A DNA stretch of 64,000 nucleotides from Nannocystis sp. RBIL2 (GTDB lineage: Bacteria > Myxococcota_A > Polyangia > Nannocystales > Nannocystaceae), in assembly GCF_026626745.1 (NCBI RefSeq), contig NZ_JAPNJW010000002.1, forward strand, positions 5,666,151 through 5,730,150, written 5' to 3'. Under the pieces are notes generated by a model. That model worked only from the letters and a program-made list of their open reading frames with translations, did not search any database and had not been told where the DNA came from. Positions 50,081 through 58,438 of the stretch are shown piece after piece (the stretch's first letter is position 1; each line of letters opens with the position of its first letter). The position numbers and the translations under genes were made by a program.

Positions 50081-50207
50081 GGTGCGAGTCGCATGAGCTC
50101 CGCGGGGACGACACCGCGAGCCTCGGCGATTCGCACCCGACGAGCCGCTCGGCGCGAGTCGCAAGATCTTCGCGGGGACGACACCGCGAACATCCGACGA
50201 TTCGCGC
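50081..50207. repeat. Tandem pair of structured ~55-base hairpins with compensatory change
   Basis: Copies at 50081-50138 and 50151-50207. Each has an outer stem GGTGCGAGTCGC/GCGATTCGCACC or GGCGCGAGTCG/CGATTCGCGCC and an inner stem CGCGG/CCGCG. At the third pair T-A in copy 1 is C-G in copy 2, so pairing is kept. They start just after the GST stop. Confidence 0.7.
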
Positions 50208-50341
50208 CAGTGATACGATTGTAGCGAGTACACCGGAAGATCCGGCGATCACGCCAGCCGCATGATTCGCCGCGAGGGCATGCGGTCACCCGCTGCCCCG
50301 CTCCTCCTGAGCGGGGCTTCGGAAAGTTCGCGCCGCGCGGC

Positions 50342-51193
50342 TCAGGACCGCCGCCGCCGCCACGCCAGCAGGCCGAGGCCCAGCAGCGCCACGCTGCCCG
50401 CCGGCGAGCCGTTCGCGTCGCACTGGCAGCCGATCTCCCCCTCCGCCTGGCACGTGTTGCCCTGGCACGAGGCGCTGCCCTCCGCGTACACCTCGATTTC
50501 CAGCAACGCCTTCAGCGCGTCGACGCAGGCGTCGAGCTGATCGCCGACGTCGACGAATTGCCCGTCGCAGAACAGCGCGCCCTCCGGCCGCTGGCAGTGC
50601 AGCTTGCAGCCGCCCTCGAGGTCGGCCCGGCAATTGGCGTAGCCGCCGGCCTGGCAGTCGATCTGGCAGTCGAGGTCGGCCTGCGCGTCGCACGAGCCGG
50701 TGCAGGCCGCCTGGCACTTGGCCTCGCAGTCGACCTCGGGCGGCGTGACCTTGCACTGCCCGTCGCAATCGGCCGAGCACGTCGCCTCGCACGAGCCCTT
50801 GCACTCGGCCATGTTCTCCGAGGCCGAGCAGTGGCCGTCGCAGTTGGCGCTGCAGTCGGCCTGGCACTCGAGCTGGCAGTTGAACTCGCCCGGATCGACC
50901 TCGCAGTCGGCCTGGCAATCGGCCTCGCAGCCGCCGACGCACTCGACGCTGGCCTCCGCGTTGCACTCGCCGGCGCACTCGGCCCGCAGCTCGGCCGCGC
51001 AGGCGGCGGTCAGGCTCACCGGCTTGCACATGCCCTCGCACACGGGGCCGATGTAGATCTCGCACTCGGCCCCGCCTTGCACGAAGATCTCGCCGCACGG
51101 CGCCAGCGTCGACGCGGCCTGGACCTCGGCGGCCAGCAGCAGCGGGGTCGCAAGAGCCAGTGTGGAGAGGAGGACGGAGAATGTGCGTCGCAT
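50342..51193 (-). CDS. Cys-rich repeat protein with MYXO-CTERM tail
   Basis: 283 residues. Signal peptide 'MRRTFSVLLSTLALATPLLLAAEVQA', then about 190 residues with over 40 cysteines in C-x3-C patterns ('CEADCQADCEV', 'CQLECQADCSANCDGHC', 'CKGSCEATCSADCDGQC'), then a shorter domain and a MYXO-CTERM tail 'GCQCDANGSPAGSVALLGLG' plus 'LLAWRRRRS'. GAGG is 7 bases before the ATG. The repeats resemble a tightly disulfide-linked stalk; a metal-binding role is possible. No named family beyond the sorting tail. Confidence 0.88.
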   Translation of the reverse strand: MRRTFSVLLSTLALATPLLLAAEVQAASTLAPCGEIFVQGGAECEIYIGPVCEGMCKPVSLTAACAAELRAECAGECNAEASVECVGGCEADCQADCEVDPGEFNCQLECQADCSANCDGHCSASENMAECKGSCEATCSADCDGQCKVTPPEVDCEAKCQAACTGSCDAQADLDCQIDCQAGGYANCRADLEGGCKLHCQRPEGALFCDGQFVDVGDQLDACVDALKALLEIEVYAEGSASCQGNTCQAEGEIGCQCDANGSPAGSVALLGLGLLAWRRRRS

Positions 51194-52115
51194 GATGAGA
51201 CCTCGTGGGAAGCGTCGATGCAATTGCACGCGATCGCCGGCCGGGCCAGCTCCGAAGCGTGCGCTGAAGCGCCGCCGAGCGAGCCCAGCCGCGACGATGC
51301 CGTCGACGCTACGGATGAACTCGAGTCTCCCGCAGCCCTCCCGGCAGCGAGCGGGCGGCGAACGAGCAGCCGAGGCCGCCTGAAGCTCCGCCGACTCCGC
51401 CCGGCGCAATTCGCGGCCCCGCCGATCTCCCACCCGACGATTTCCGATCTCCCCCGCGCTCTTCGACGTCCTCCCGAATTCGCCGCTCAGCGTCCGCCGA
51501 TCTGCCACCCGGCGATGCCCGCCTCCTCATCCTCTTCGTCGCCGTCGGGAGGTCGCCGCCCACTCTCCCGCGCACCGACGGGAGTCCTGAGCGCGAGCTC
51601 GCGGCGCAGCGAGCCGCGGCTGACGAGTCACCGCGAGCCGCCGACTCGCCGTGCAATCGCGGCGCAGCGGGCCGCGGCTGGCGAGTCACCTCGCGGCGCC
51701 ACGCCAGGAAATCCGAGCGTCGCCGACTCGCCCGTGCCGCGGCTCCGTCGCGGCCTCGTTGTACAGGCACGGTGGCGCCGTCGTGCTCGACCTGATCGCC
51801 GCACCTCCACCGCTTTGTGAATCGTCGGAGTACCCGCTGCGACATCGGTGCCACACGGGCACACCGCTCAATACCCACAGACCCGGTGGTTCAATCGAAT
51901 GGGTCGAGATCGCCGACGCCCGGGCGCGAGCCGCGAATGCGTCGAGCGCCCGCGCGACTGCGAGCGGCTGCGCTTGAACCTCGCGCGAGCCCCCTCTCCG
52001 CCGCCGCCGGAGCGCCGAGCGAGGGCGCGTGTCCGCGCGGCTCCGCGCGGCCTCGTTCACGCTCTGCGCAGGCAGGCCGCTCACCTCGGTGAAGACGATC
52101 GGTAACATCGGTTCA
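51194..52115. other. Long non-coding stretch with imperfect direct repeats
   Basis: 922 bases. GCGGCGCAGCG(A/G)GCCGCGGCTG is present twice (51602 and 51659), followed both times by (A/G)CGAGTCACC; CGCCGATCT(C/G)CCACCC is present twice (51419 and 51496). Frames on both strands are Arg/Ser/Pro-rich without family, signal or ribosome site. The 3' end carries the promoter of the gene at 52116. Confidence 0.55.
52103..52108 (+). promoter_or_regulatory. -10 box TAACAT, leaderless start
   Basis: TAACAT ends 7 bases before the ATG at 52116. Confidence 0.5.
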
Positions 52116-52883
52116 ATGGCCTTTCTCCCCCTCCTGGCGCTCGCGCTCTCCAGCGCTCCCCCCGAAGCCGCGACCCCTGCCTCCCCCGACTCCGCGGTCG
52201 CGGCCTGGCAGCCGGCCGCCGAGCCGTCCACCGCCGATCCACCTGTCTCTCAGGACAGCTCTCAAACAGTCACGGCCGAGCCCGCTACGCCGACCGCAGC
52301 TCCGTCCTCACCGAGCGCACCGGCCCCCGCCCCGGTCGAAGGCAAGCCGCCCGACACTCAGCCGGTCGTGCGGGCTGCCCCGGGCAACTGGGGCATGACC
52401 TTCATCTTCGGCGGCCTCGGTCCGCTGTCGGTCGCGGGCCACGGCGATCAGCCGCTGGCCGACGGCCTGATGTTCACCGAGATCGGCGTCCGTCGCGTCT
52501 TCAAGCGCTTCGTCCTGCCGTTCTCGTTCGGCGCGGGCATCACTCACCGCACGCGCGAGGGCACCACTCGCCCCGAGATCTCCGCCGGCGTCAGCGGCTC
52601 GATCGCCGTGCTCAAGGGCTTTCGCGTGTGGCGGCGGATCGCCCCGTACACCGGCGCCTTCCTGCACGTCCACTACATCGACGCCCCCGGCCCCGACAAC
52701 TGGCTCGTCAACCTCTCCGTCGGGCCGATCCTCGGCATCGAGTACTACCTCGCCGATCGCGTCAGCCTCTACGGTCAGGGCGTGTTCGCCATCGGCCCCG
52801 ACATCACCCGTCAATCGGTGCAGGTGGTCGCGCGAGCGATGATGGCCGCCGGCGGTCAGCTCGGCCTCACCTTCTACTTCTAA
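52116..52883 (+). CDS. Predicted outer-membrane beta-barrel protein
   Basis: 255 residues. 'MAFLPLLALALSSAPPEA' is a signal peptide; a Pro/Ala/Thr-rich linker (about 20-90) follows. The remainder alternates hydrophobic and polar residues in strands ('NWGMTFIFGGLGPLSV', 'RFVLPFSFGAGITHR', 'YTGAFLHVHYIDA', 'NLSVGPILGIEYYLADRVSLYGQGVFAIG') and ends 'GGQLGLTFYF' with a C-terminal Phe, the signature for outer-membrane assembly. An 8-stranded barrel would fit the size. The start is set by the signal peptide and -10 box; the frame upstream to 52029 is not protein-like. Confidence 0.85.
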   Translation: MAFLPLLALALSSAPPEAATPASPDSAVAAWQPAAEPSTADPPVSQDSSQTVTAEPATPTAAPSSPSAPAPAPVEGKPPDTQPVVRAAPGNWGMTFIFGGLGPLSVAGHGDQPLADGLMFTEIGVRRVFKRFVLPFSFGAGITHRTREGTTRPEISAGVSGSIAVLKGFRVWRRIAPYTGAFLHVHYIDAPGPDNWLVNLSVGPILGIEYYLADRVSLYGQGVFAIGPDITRQSVQVVARAMMAAGGQLGLTFYF

Positions 52884-52901
52884 AATTTCAAAACGAATCT
52901 A

Positions 52902-52919
52902 CATGTCTCTTTGGACATG
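52902..52919. repeat. CATG-type palindrome after the barrel gene
   Basis: CATGTCT-CTTT-GGACATG, 18 bases after the stop at 52883. Confidence 0.8.
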
Positions 52920-52977
52920 TCATCCGGCGCTCCGGCCGGTTTGCGAGCGCCGGTTCGGCGTGCCACGCTTACGTCCC

Positions 52978-54156
52978 GTGATACGCCGCCTCTGTCGCGT
53001 CGCCGCGGTGCTGCCCGTCGCTTGCGCCGGCTGCATCTTCCCGCTCTCGCCCGATCCCACCGCTACCGACGCGAGCACCGCCGCGCCCGGCACCGCCGCC
53101 ACGAGCGACGGCGATCCGGCCACGAGCGCGCAGGACTCCACCACCGCTGCAGATTCCACCACCCCTGGCGCCCCGACCACCGGCGACCCCTCGAGCGGCC
53201 CTGACGATACAGGCGACGACCCGCCCGATCCGAGCGGCCCCGACCTCACCGGCGACGACGACCCCTCACTCGAACCAGTCGTCACCGAGGTGTGGGACTT
53301 CGAGGCCATGGACCTCGGCGACGTCGACGGCGACGGCCGCCTCGACCTCGTCACCTCCGGCACGGGTGCGCCGCCGCGGATCACTGTCTACCCGGGCCGC
53401 GGCGACGGCACCTTCGATCGTGACGCCGCAGTCGACACCGCGCTCTTCACCTTCTCTCAATTCGTCGTCGCCGACATCACCGGGGACGGCCGCGCGGACG
53501 TCCTGGCCCATGGGACAGGTAGCCCTCCGCGCGTCACGGTGTACGCCGGCGGCGAAGACCTCGGCCTTGCCGAGCTCGCCACCACCGAGCTGTTCGAGTT
53601 CGACCTCATGCACGCCGGCGACCTGACCGGCGACGGCCACGCCGATCTCCTCATCGGCCGGGGCGAGAGCCCCTCCCCGTGGCTGCAGGTGTGGCCCGGC
53701 ACCGCTGACGGCATCGCCGACGCGCCTGTCTTCGAGGCCAGCCCGTGGGCCTACGCCCTGCTGCGCAGCGGCGACGTCACGGGCGACGGCCACCTCGACC
53801 TCGTCACCGCCGGCACCGGCTCCCCGCCGCAGCTCCGCGTCCATCCCGGCGACGGCGCAGGCGGCTTCGGCGAGCCCGAGATCACCGAAGTCTTCAACCT
53901 CGCGTGGCTCGACCTCGGCGACATCGACGGCGACGGCCGGGCCGACGCCGCCACCGACATCCCGAACAACGCCTGGCGCTTCCAGTTCTACCTCGCCACG
54001 CCCGACGGCTGGAGCCCCGCGATGGCCCGCGACGGCTTCAATTTCCTCCGCTTCGAGCTCGGCGACGTCGACGGCGACGGCCGTGCCGACCTCGTCGCCC
54101 ACGCCGCCGGCTACCCGCCGCGCGTCGAGGTCTACCTCGCGTCCTCGCTGCTATGA
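52978..54156 (+). CDS. FG-GAP/VCBS-repeat lipoprotein
   Basis: 392 residues from GTG. 'VIRRLCRVAAVLPVACAGC' ends in a lipobox; a Thr/Asp/Pro linker of ~70 residues follows. Six or so repeats carry calcium loops: 'GDVDGDGRLDLV', 'ADITGDGRADVL', 'GDLTGDGHADLL', 'GDVTGDGHLDLV', 'GDIDGDGRADAA', 'GDVDGDGRADLV'. A beta-propeller at the cell surface is expected. It is a shorter relative of the 816-residue protein at 15347. The frame before GTG translates the CATG palindrome and is rejected as N-terminus. Confidence 0.88.
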   Translation: MIRRLCRVAAVLPVACAGCIFPLSPDPTATDASTAAPGTAATSDGDPATSAQDSTTAADSTTPGAPTTGDPSSGPDDTGDDPPDPSGPDLTGDDDPSLEPVVTEVWDFEAMDLGDVDGDGRLDLVTSGTGAPPRITVYPGRGDGTFDRDAAVDTALFTFSQFVVADITGDGRADVLAHGTGSPPRVTVYAGGEDLGLAELATTELFEFDLMHAGDLTGDGHADLLIGRGESPSPWLQVWPGTADGIADAPVFEASPWAYALLRSGDVTGDGHLDLVTAGTGSPPQLRVHPGDGAGGFGEPEITEVFNLAWLDLGDIDGDGRADAATDIPNNAWRFQFYLATPDGWSPAMARDGFNFLRFELGDVDGDGRADLVAHAAGYPPRVEVYLASSLL

Positions 54157-54166
54157 AACGAGGCGC

Positions 54167-54958
54167 TCAGCCCAGCGCGGCGAGCATCGTCGGATTGTCG
54201 ATATGATAATAGACGCCCGCGACCTTGCCGTCGCGGATCTGCCACACGTGGGCGATGGGCACGTCGAAGCTTCGGCCGTGCGCCTTCTCGGTCCCGCGCG
54301 AGCGGCCGAGGGCGACCACGTGATCGCCGGCGTCGATGAAGCGCTCGAGCGCCAGCGTCGAATCGACCGAGCGCAGGAGGCGGGCGAAGAACTCGCGCAG
54401 CCCCGCCTCGCCCTCGTAGTGATCGCCCCAAGGCACCTCCCGGGATTGATCGATCTGCACGTCGGGCGCGTACAGGGCCAGCGCCGCCGCCAGGTCGCGC
54501 CGGGCGTACGCCGCGTACACCTGCTTCACCACCTCGACGTTGTCGCGCCCGGGCGTCGCGCCCGGCATCCACTCGATGTGCTGCTCGCCGCGGCGGCCGT
54601 GGTACACCACCTGCCTGCCCGAGATCCACACGTCGTAGCCGACGCAGCCGGCGGCGCGGGTGCGGCGGACGAACTCGGGGTATTTCACCTCGCCTTGCTG
54701 GGCCCCGCGCACTGCGGCCTGGACCGCGGCGCCGTCGAATGCGTCGGCGATCGCCGGCTCCCGCAGCTCCAGCGCGAACGTGTGGACCTGGTCGTCGGTC
54801 GTGTAATACGTCGACCGGCCCGCGCGGTAATCGACGTGATACGACTCGACCCCGGCCACGATCAGCCGCTCGACCACTGTCCCGAAGTCGATGGTGCCCG
54901 CGTGTGACTGGCGGGCGCAGTCCTCGATCGTCTGATAGTTCGCGCTCTGATTCGTCAT
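54167..54958 (-). CDS. DUF1398-SnoaL fusion protein
   Basis: 263 residues. Residues 5-130 match DUF1398 (YbcV-like): 'VVERLIVAGVESYHVDYRAGRSTYYT' and 'GCVGYDVWISGRQVVYHGRRGEQHIEWMP'. Residues 140-262 are a SnoaL/NTF2-like domain: 'VVKQVYAAYARRDLAAALALYAPDVQID', 'FFARLLRSVDSTLALERFIDAGDHVVALG', 'AHVWQIRDGKVAGVYYHID'. Both are small-ligand folds; the fused function is unknown. It lies 19 bases downstream of a MarR gene on the same strand, so its expression is probably autoregulated with MarR. Confidence 0.88.
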   Translation of the reverse strand: MTNQSANYQTIEDCARQSHAGTIDFGTVVERLIVAGVESYHVDYRAGRSTYYTTDDQVHTFALELREPAIADAFDGAAVQAAVRGAQQGEVKYPEFVRRTRAAGCVGYDVWISGRQVVYHGRRGEQHIEWMPGATPGRDNVEVVKQVYAAYARRDLAAALALYAPDVQIDQSREVPWGDHYEGEAGLREFFARLLRSVDSTLALERFIDAGDHVVALGRSRGTEKAHGRSFDVPIAHVWQIRDGKVAGVYYHIDNPTMLAALG

Positions 54959-54977
54959 GTCTCGCGCTCCTGGCCCC

Positions 54978-55445
54978 TCAGTCGATCGGGGCGCTCGTGA
55001 GGTGATGGGTCCGCGCGAGCTGCTGCAGCACGCGCAGCAGCTCGTCGCGGACCGGGGGCGGCAAGTGGCCGAAGAACTCGTGGTCGTTGGCGTCGGCCAG
55101 GTGGGCCAGGCGCGGCACCAGGGCCTGCCCGGCCGCCGTCAGGGCCACCGCCTGGTGCCGGCGATCGACCTCGGACGGCGAGCGGATCGCCAGGCCCTTC
55201 TCCTCGAGGCGGTCGATCAGCTTCGACACCGCCCCCTTTGTCATACCCAGGGATTTTACGAGAGACCCCGGCGACCCGGTCCCGAGGCGGTACAACTCGC
55301 GCAGCACCACCCACTCGGACACGCTCACGCCTTCCGCCTCGACCTTGAGCCGAAAGGCGTGCGAGACCTGGTTGGATACCAGCCGCAGCCAATATCCGAG
55401 GTGCGCCTCGAGCCCGCTGACCTCCTCCTGCCCGCCTGTCGTCAT
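54978..55445 (-). CDS. MarR-family transcriptional regulator
   Basis: 155 residues. Winged helix 'VSVSEWVVLRELYRLGTGSPGSLVKSLGMTKGAVSKLIDRLEEKGL', wing 'RSPSEVDRRHQAVALTAAGQAL', with dimerisation helices at both ends. First gene of a two-gene operon with the DUF1398-SnoaL protein. Its own promoter contains a palindrome between -35 and -10, the expected site for autorepression. Confidence 0.95.
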   Translation of the reverse strand: MTTGGQEEVSGLEAHLGYWLRLVSNQVSHAFRLKVEAEGVSVSEWVVLRELYRLGTGSPGSLVKSLGMTKGAVSKLIDRLEEKGLAIRSPSEVDRRHQAVALTAAGQALVPRLAHLADANDHEFFGHLPPPVRDELLRVLQQLARTHHLTSAPID

Positions 55446-55454
55446 CGCAAGATG

Positions 55455-55483
55455 ATACTAGTTTCCTCGGAAACTAATGTCAA
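55455..55483 (-). promoter_or_regulatory. Near-consensus promoter with MarR operator in the spacer
   Basis: On the minus strand: TTGACA (55478-55483), 17-base spacer, TAGTAT (55455-55460), then 9 bases to the ATG at 55445. The spacer holds TAGTTTCC-GA-GGAAACTA, an 8-bp inverted repeat overlapping the -10 edge. This is the cleanest sigma-70-type promoter in the window. Confidence 0.8.
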
Positions 55484-55659
55484 GGACTTCGGGTATAGTC
55501 CCCGTCGCGACGCGCGAAACCGCAGGGACTGGCGGCGGCGCGCCCGCCTCTCCGGCTGAGTTCGCCGGGCCATGGGCCCCTCACGGGGGGACGAACTCCG
55601 TCCGTATGGCTTTGCTGTTCCCGTTCGGGAATAATCGCCGTCGGGAGAAGCTCCAGGGA

Positions 55660-56592
55660 ATGGATCAGCTGTTGGCGATCCGGGTCTTCACGCGCGTCGT
55701 CGAGGCCGGCAGTTTCACCAAGGCGGCGGCGGCGCTGCAGCTGCCGAAGGCCACGGTGACCAAGTTGGTGCAGGGGTTGGAGGCGCGGCTGCGGGTGCAG
55801 CTGCTCGAGCGGACCACGCGGCGGGTCACGGTGACGGCCGACGGGGCCGCCTATTATGAGCAGACCGGCCGCCTGCTCGGCGAGCTGGAGGACATCGAGG
55901 CGACGCTGAGCAGCGCGCACAAGCGTCCGCGCGGCAAGCTCCGGGTCGACCTCAGCGGCATCACCGCCAGCATGCTCCTCCTACCGGCGCTGTCGCGGTT
56001 CTACGCGCTCTACCCCGACATCGAGCTCGAGCTCGAGGCCAGCGACCACGTCGCTGAAACGATCTCCGACAACATCGACTGTGTCATCCGCGGCACCGCG
56101 TACGACCTGGCCCACGTGTCGCGCAAGCTCGGCGCGCTCCGCTGGGTCACCTGCGCCTCCCCCGGTTACCTCGAGCGCCACGGCGCGCCGCAGCACCCGC
56201 GCGACCTCGACGGCGACCACTTCGTCGTCGCTTACGTGCCCCCGCGGACCGGCCGACCGATGGTGCTGCATTTCGAAAATGGCGACGAGACGCTCGCCAT
56301 CAAGGGCCGCTGCCGCCTCGCCCTCAACGACAGCAACCCGCACCTCGCCGCCGGCGTGGCCGGCCTCGGCGTCCTCCAGGTCCTCGAGTGCATGGCTCAC
56401 CGCCACCTCGAGCGCGGCGAGCTCGTCCCCGTGCTGACCGACTGGCAGCGCCCGCCCCACCCGCTCTACCTCGCGTACCCGCAGAACCGCCACCTGAGCG
56501 CCAAGCTGCGCGTGTTCGTCGATTGGGTCGAGGCGCTGTTCGCCGACGACCTGGGGAGGTTTTCGGACACGTCCTTTGCGACATGTCCGTAA
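55660..56592 (+). CDS. LysR-family transcriptional regulator
   Basis: 310 residues from ATG 55660. 'LLAIRVFTRVVEAGSFTKAAAALQLPKATVTKLVQGLEARLRVQLLERTTRRVTVT' is the DNA-binding domain, followed by a complete effector domain of the CrgA/DhcR-like branch ('RGKLRVDLSGITASMLLLPALSRFYALYPDIELEL'). Divergent from MarR; a perfect TTCCCGTTCGGGAA palindrome lies at 55618-55631 upstream and could be its operator. The last residues 'FSDTSFATCP' are encoded by a CATG-type palindrome (near 56568-56585), so the tail may be recently altered. The longer frame from 55477 crosses the MarR promoter and is rejected. Confidence 0.93.
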   Translation: MDQLLAIRVFTRVVEAGSFTKAAAALQLPKATVTKLVQGLEARLRVQLLERTTRRVTVTADGAAYYEQTGRLLGELEDIEATLSSAHKRPRGKLRVDLSGITASMLLLPALSRFYALYPDIELELEASDHVAETISDNIDCVIRGTAYDLAHVSRKLGALRWVTCASPGYLERHGAPQHPRDLDGDHFVVAYVPPRTGRPMVLHFENGDETLAIKGRCRLALNDSNPHLAAGVAGLGVLQVLECMAHRHLERGELVPVLTDWQRPPHPLYLAYPQNRHLSAKLRVFVDWVEALFADDLGRFSDTSFATCP

Positions 56593-56815
56593 AGCCATCC
56601 ACGGTAGCAGCCGACCAGCCTCGTTCACGCCTCCATCTCGACCAGCGTCGTGCGCCACCTGCGGCGCTCCGCTCCCCGCCCGCACGCGGCGCCGGCCGGC
56701 CTCGTCATTCGCGCCGGAGCCGGCCAAAGCTCCGCCCGCCCGCCCGCCAGGCTCGCTTGACGGGGGGGGCGGCGATGCTACGAACCTCCGCGGTCCACCT
56801 GCCGAAGGAGCGCAC

Positions 56816-57256
56816 ATGACGTCGAAGCGGGACAAGGAACGTGGCGAGCGGCGCGAAGCAGACTCGCGCGAGCGAGCGACCGGCGCGGGTGAAAACGAAG
56901 GAGAGGGGCTCTCGAATTCGACCCAGCGGGCGAAGTGGATCCACTCGATCGACGAGCACGAAGATCGGCCCGGCCAGACCCTGGCCACGCGCAACCACGA
57001 CGTCATCTGCCGCTGGGCCGAGGAGCGGCGCGCGAACCCGGCGACGATGAGCAGCACCGAGCACGGCGGGCGCGCCGGCGTGCTCCGCTTCGACTTCCCG
57101 GGCTTCGGCGGCGAGAACCTCGAGGAGATCGAGTGGGACGAGTGGTTCAAGCCGTTCGACGAGCGGCGGCTGGTGTTTCTCTACCAGGAGCACAAGGCCA
57201 GCGGCGAGCCCAGCAACTTCTTCCGCCTCGACAACCTGAACCGCGAGGACGCCTGA
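56816..57256 (+). CDS. Conserved small protein of unknown function ('HDxIxxWAEER' family)
   Basis: 146 residues. A charged N-terminus of ~35 residues is followed by 'ATRNHDVICRWAEERRANPATM', 'GVLRFDFPGFGGENLEEIEWDEWFKPFDERRLVFLYQ'. This pattern (HD..I..WAEER..P, LR.DFPG, WDEWF..F....L.FLYQ) is a widespread small family sometimes mislabelled as a glucan branching enzyme; no function is known to me. AAGGAG is 5 bases before the ATG. Cytoplasmic. Confidence 0.85.
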   Translation: MTSKRDKERGERREADSRERATGAGENEGEGLSNSTQRAKWIHSIDEHEDRPGQTLATRNHDVICRWAEERRANPATMSSTEHGGRAGVLRFDFPGFGGENLEEIEWDEWFKPFDERRLVFLYQEHKASGEPSNFFRLDNLNREDA

Positions 57257-57377
57257 GCGCGAACCGGCCCCTCGTCGCCACTCCACCGGTGTCATGGTGG
57301 TCACGGTCGCCAGCGACATCCGCGTCGTGAGCGGGCCGGCCGCGAGCGCCCTGATCCGCCGGGCCGCGTCCGTCCGC

Positions 57378-57383
57378 TATCTC
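57378..57383 (+). promoter_or_regulatory. -10 box TATCTC, leaderless start
   Basis: TATCTC ends 7 bases before the ATG at 57391. Confidence 0.5.
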
Positions 57384-57390
57384 CAGCGTC

Positions 57391-57696
57391 ATGTCGAAGA
57401 CACCTTGGCTTGTTTCCTTCCTGCTCCTGCTCGGCGCCTGCAACCACCTCGGCGAGAACACCGAGACTGGGCCCTGCTACTACAGCCCGGAAGTCGTGGT
57501 GCCGCGCGCCGATTATGACGCGGCCGAGGACGACGGCGAGCTGTCGACGGACGAGTGTGAGGCGCTGTGCAACGAGAACCTCGAGGTCGAGGAGTCCGGC
57601 GGGCCCGAGACCGTGGACGTGCCCGAGTGCATCGTCGAGATCGTCGGGCCCAAGTTCGTCACCATGGAGTGCCGGGTCGAGACCGGGTGCGCGTGA
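57391..57696 (+). CDS. Small acidic lipoprotein
   Basis: 101 residues. 'MSKTPWLVSFLLLLGACNH' carries a lipobox with Cys 17. The mature part is strongly acidic and contains six cysteines ('PCYY', 'ECEALCNEN', 'ECIVEI', 'ECRVETGCA'). No family recognised. It ends 9 bases from the convergent 33-residue membrane-protein gene. Confidence 0.78.
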   Translation: MSKTPWLVSFLLLLGACNHLGENTETGPCYYSPEVVVPRADYDAAEDDGELSTDECEALCNENLEVEESGGPETVDVPECIVEIVGPKFVTMECRVETGCA

Positions 57697-57705
57697 GCCC
57701 GCGAT

Positions 57706-57807
57706 TCATCCGCTCGGTTGCACGAACATCAGGAAGATCGCAATCGCGGTCGCCACGAAGGCCGCGAGCAGGAGCAGCGGTTGACGCGCTTCGGCAGAGA
57801 AGTCCAC
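57706..57807 (-). CDS. 33-residue single-helix membrane protein
   Basis: GTG start; a polar N-terminus V-D-F-S-A-E-A-R-Q-P leads into one hydrophobic helix ('LLLLAAFVATAIAIFLMFV') and Q-P-S-G. It is identified because TAGCGT (57815-57820) lies 7 bases before the GTG, exactly as before the gene at 5616. Longer frames to 58044 in phase have no protein character. Function unknown; possibly a small regulator of a membrane complex. Confidence 0.55.
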   Translation of the reverse strand: MDFSAEARQPLLLLAAFVATAIAIFLMFVQPSG

Positions 57808-58066
57808 TGTCAGGACGCTAGCAGAGTCTCGCAGGACCCGGGCGAGGCCGCGACATCGAGTCGCACCGCGGCGCTCGTGCGACGCACCACGGCGGCGCGA
57901 GCGGCGACGCGAAGATGACACACGGACATCGGGACGCCCCCGTGCTACGCGGTCGTCATGAAGGAGCAGGCCGCGATCATTGCCGGCCTCTGTTGCCATT
58001 CGCGGGGCCGGCCCGCAATTCTTTCTGCCAGCGAGACTATGCACATACCGCGCAGATCGGCGAGGG

Positions 58067-58438
58067 TCACTCGCCGCTCGTGACCCGCTGGATCGCGTCG
58101 AGCAGGTCCTTGGCCTGGAACGGCTTGGTCAGGAACGCCAGCGCGCCGGCGCGGAAGCACTGCTTGCGCACGTCCTCGTCGCCGTGCGCGGTGAGGACCA
58201 CCACCGGCAGCCGCGACGCGCGGCGGCCGAGCTCGACCAGCAGGTCGACCCCGCTCATCCCCGGCATGCGCACGTCGAGGACCAGCGCGTCCATCGCCGC
58301 GACCTTGCCGGCGGCCAGGAACGCCTCGGCCGACGCGAACGTCTCGACGTTGAAGCCCGTCGACCCCAGCAGGTTGCCGAGCGAGCGGCGCAGCGACGCG
58401 TCGTCGTCGACGATCGCAATCAGCCGTTCGTCGGTCAT
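58067..58438 (-). CDS. Stand-alone receiver-domain response regulator
   Basis: 123 residues, receiver only. Acidic pair 'VDDDASLR', phospho-acceptor Asp in 'ALVLDVRMPGMSG', Thr in 'VVVLTAHG' and Lys in 'FLTKPFQ'. No output domain, so it may act as a phosphate shuttle or sink, like CheY-type partners in FixL/FixJ systems. The ATG overlaps the preceding stop (ATGA). Confidence 0.94.
   Translation of the reverse strand: MTDERLIAIVDDDASLRRSLGNLLGSTGFNVETFASAEAFLAAGKVAAMDALVLDVRMPGMSGVDLLVELGRRASRLPVVVLTAHGDEDVRKQCFRAGALAFLTKPFQAKDLLDAIQRVTSGE

Noticed and set aside
51194..52115. Coding genes in the 922-base gap
   Set aside because: Frames on both strands are Arg/Ser/Pro-rich, overlap each other heavily, and lack ribosome sites, signal peptides or family features.
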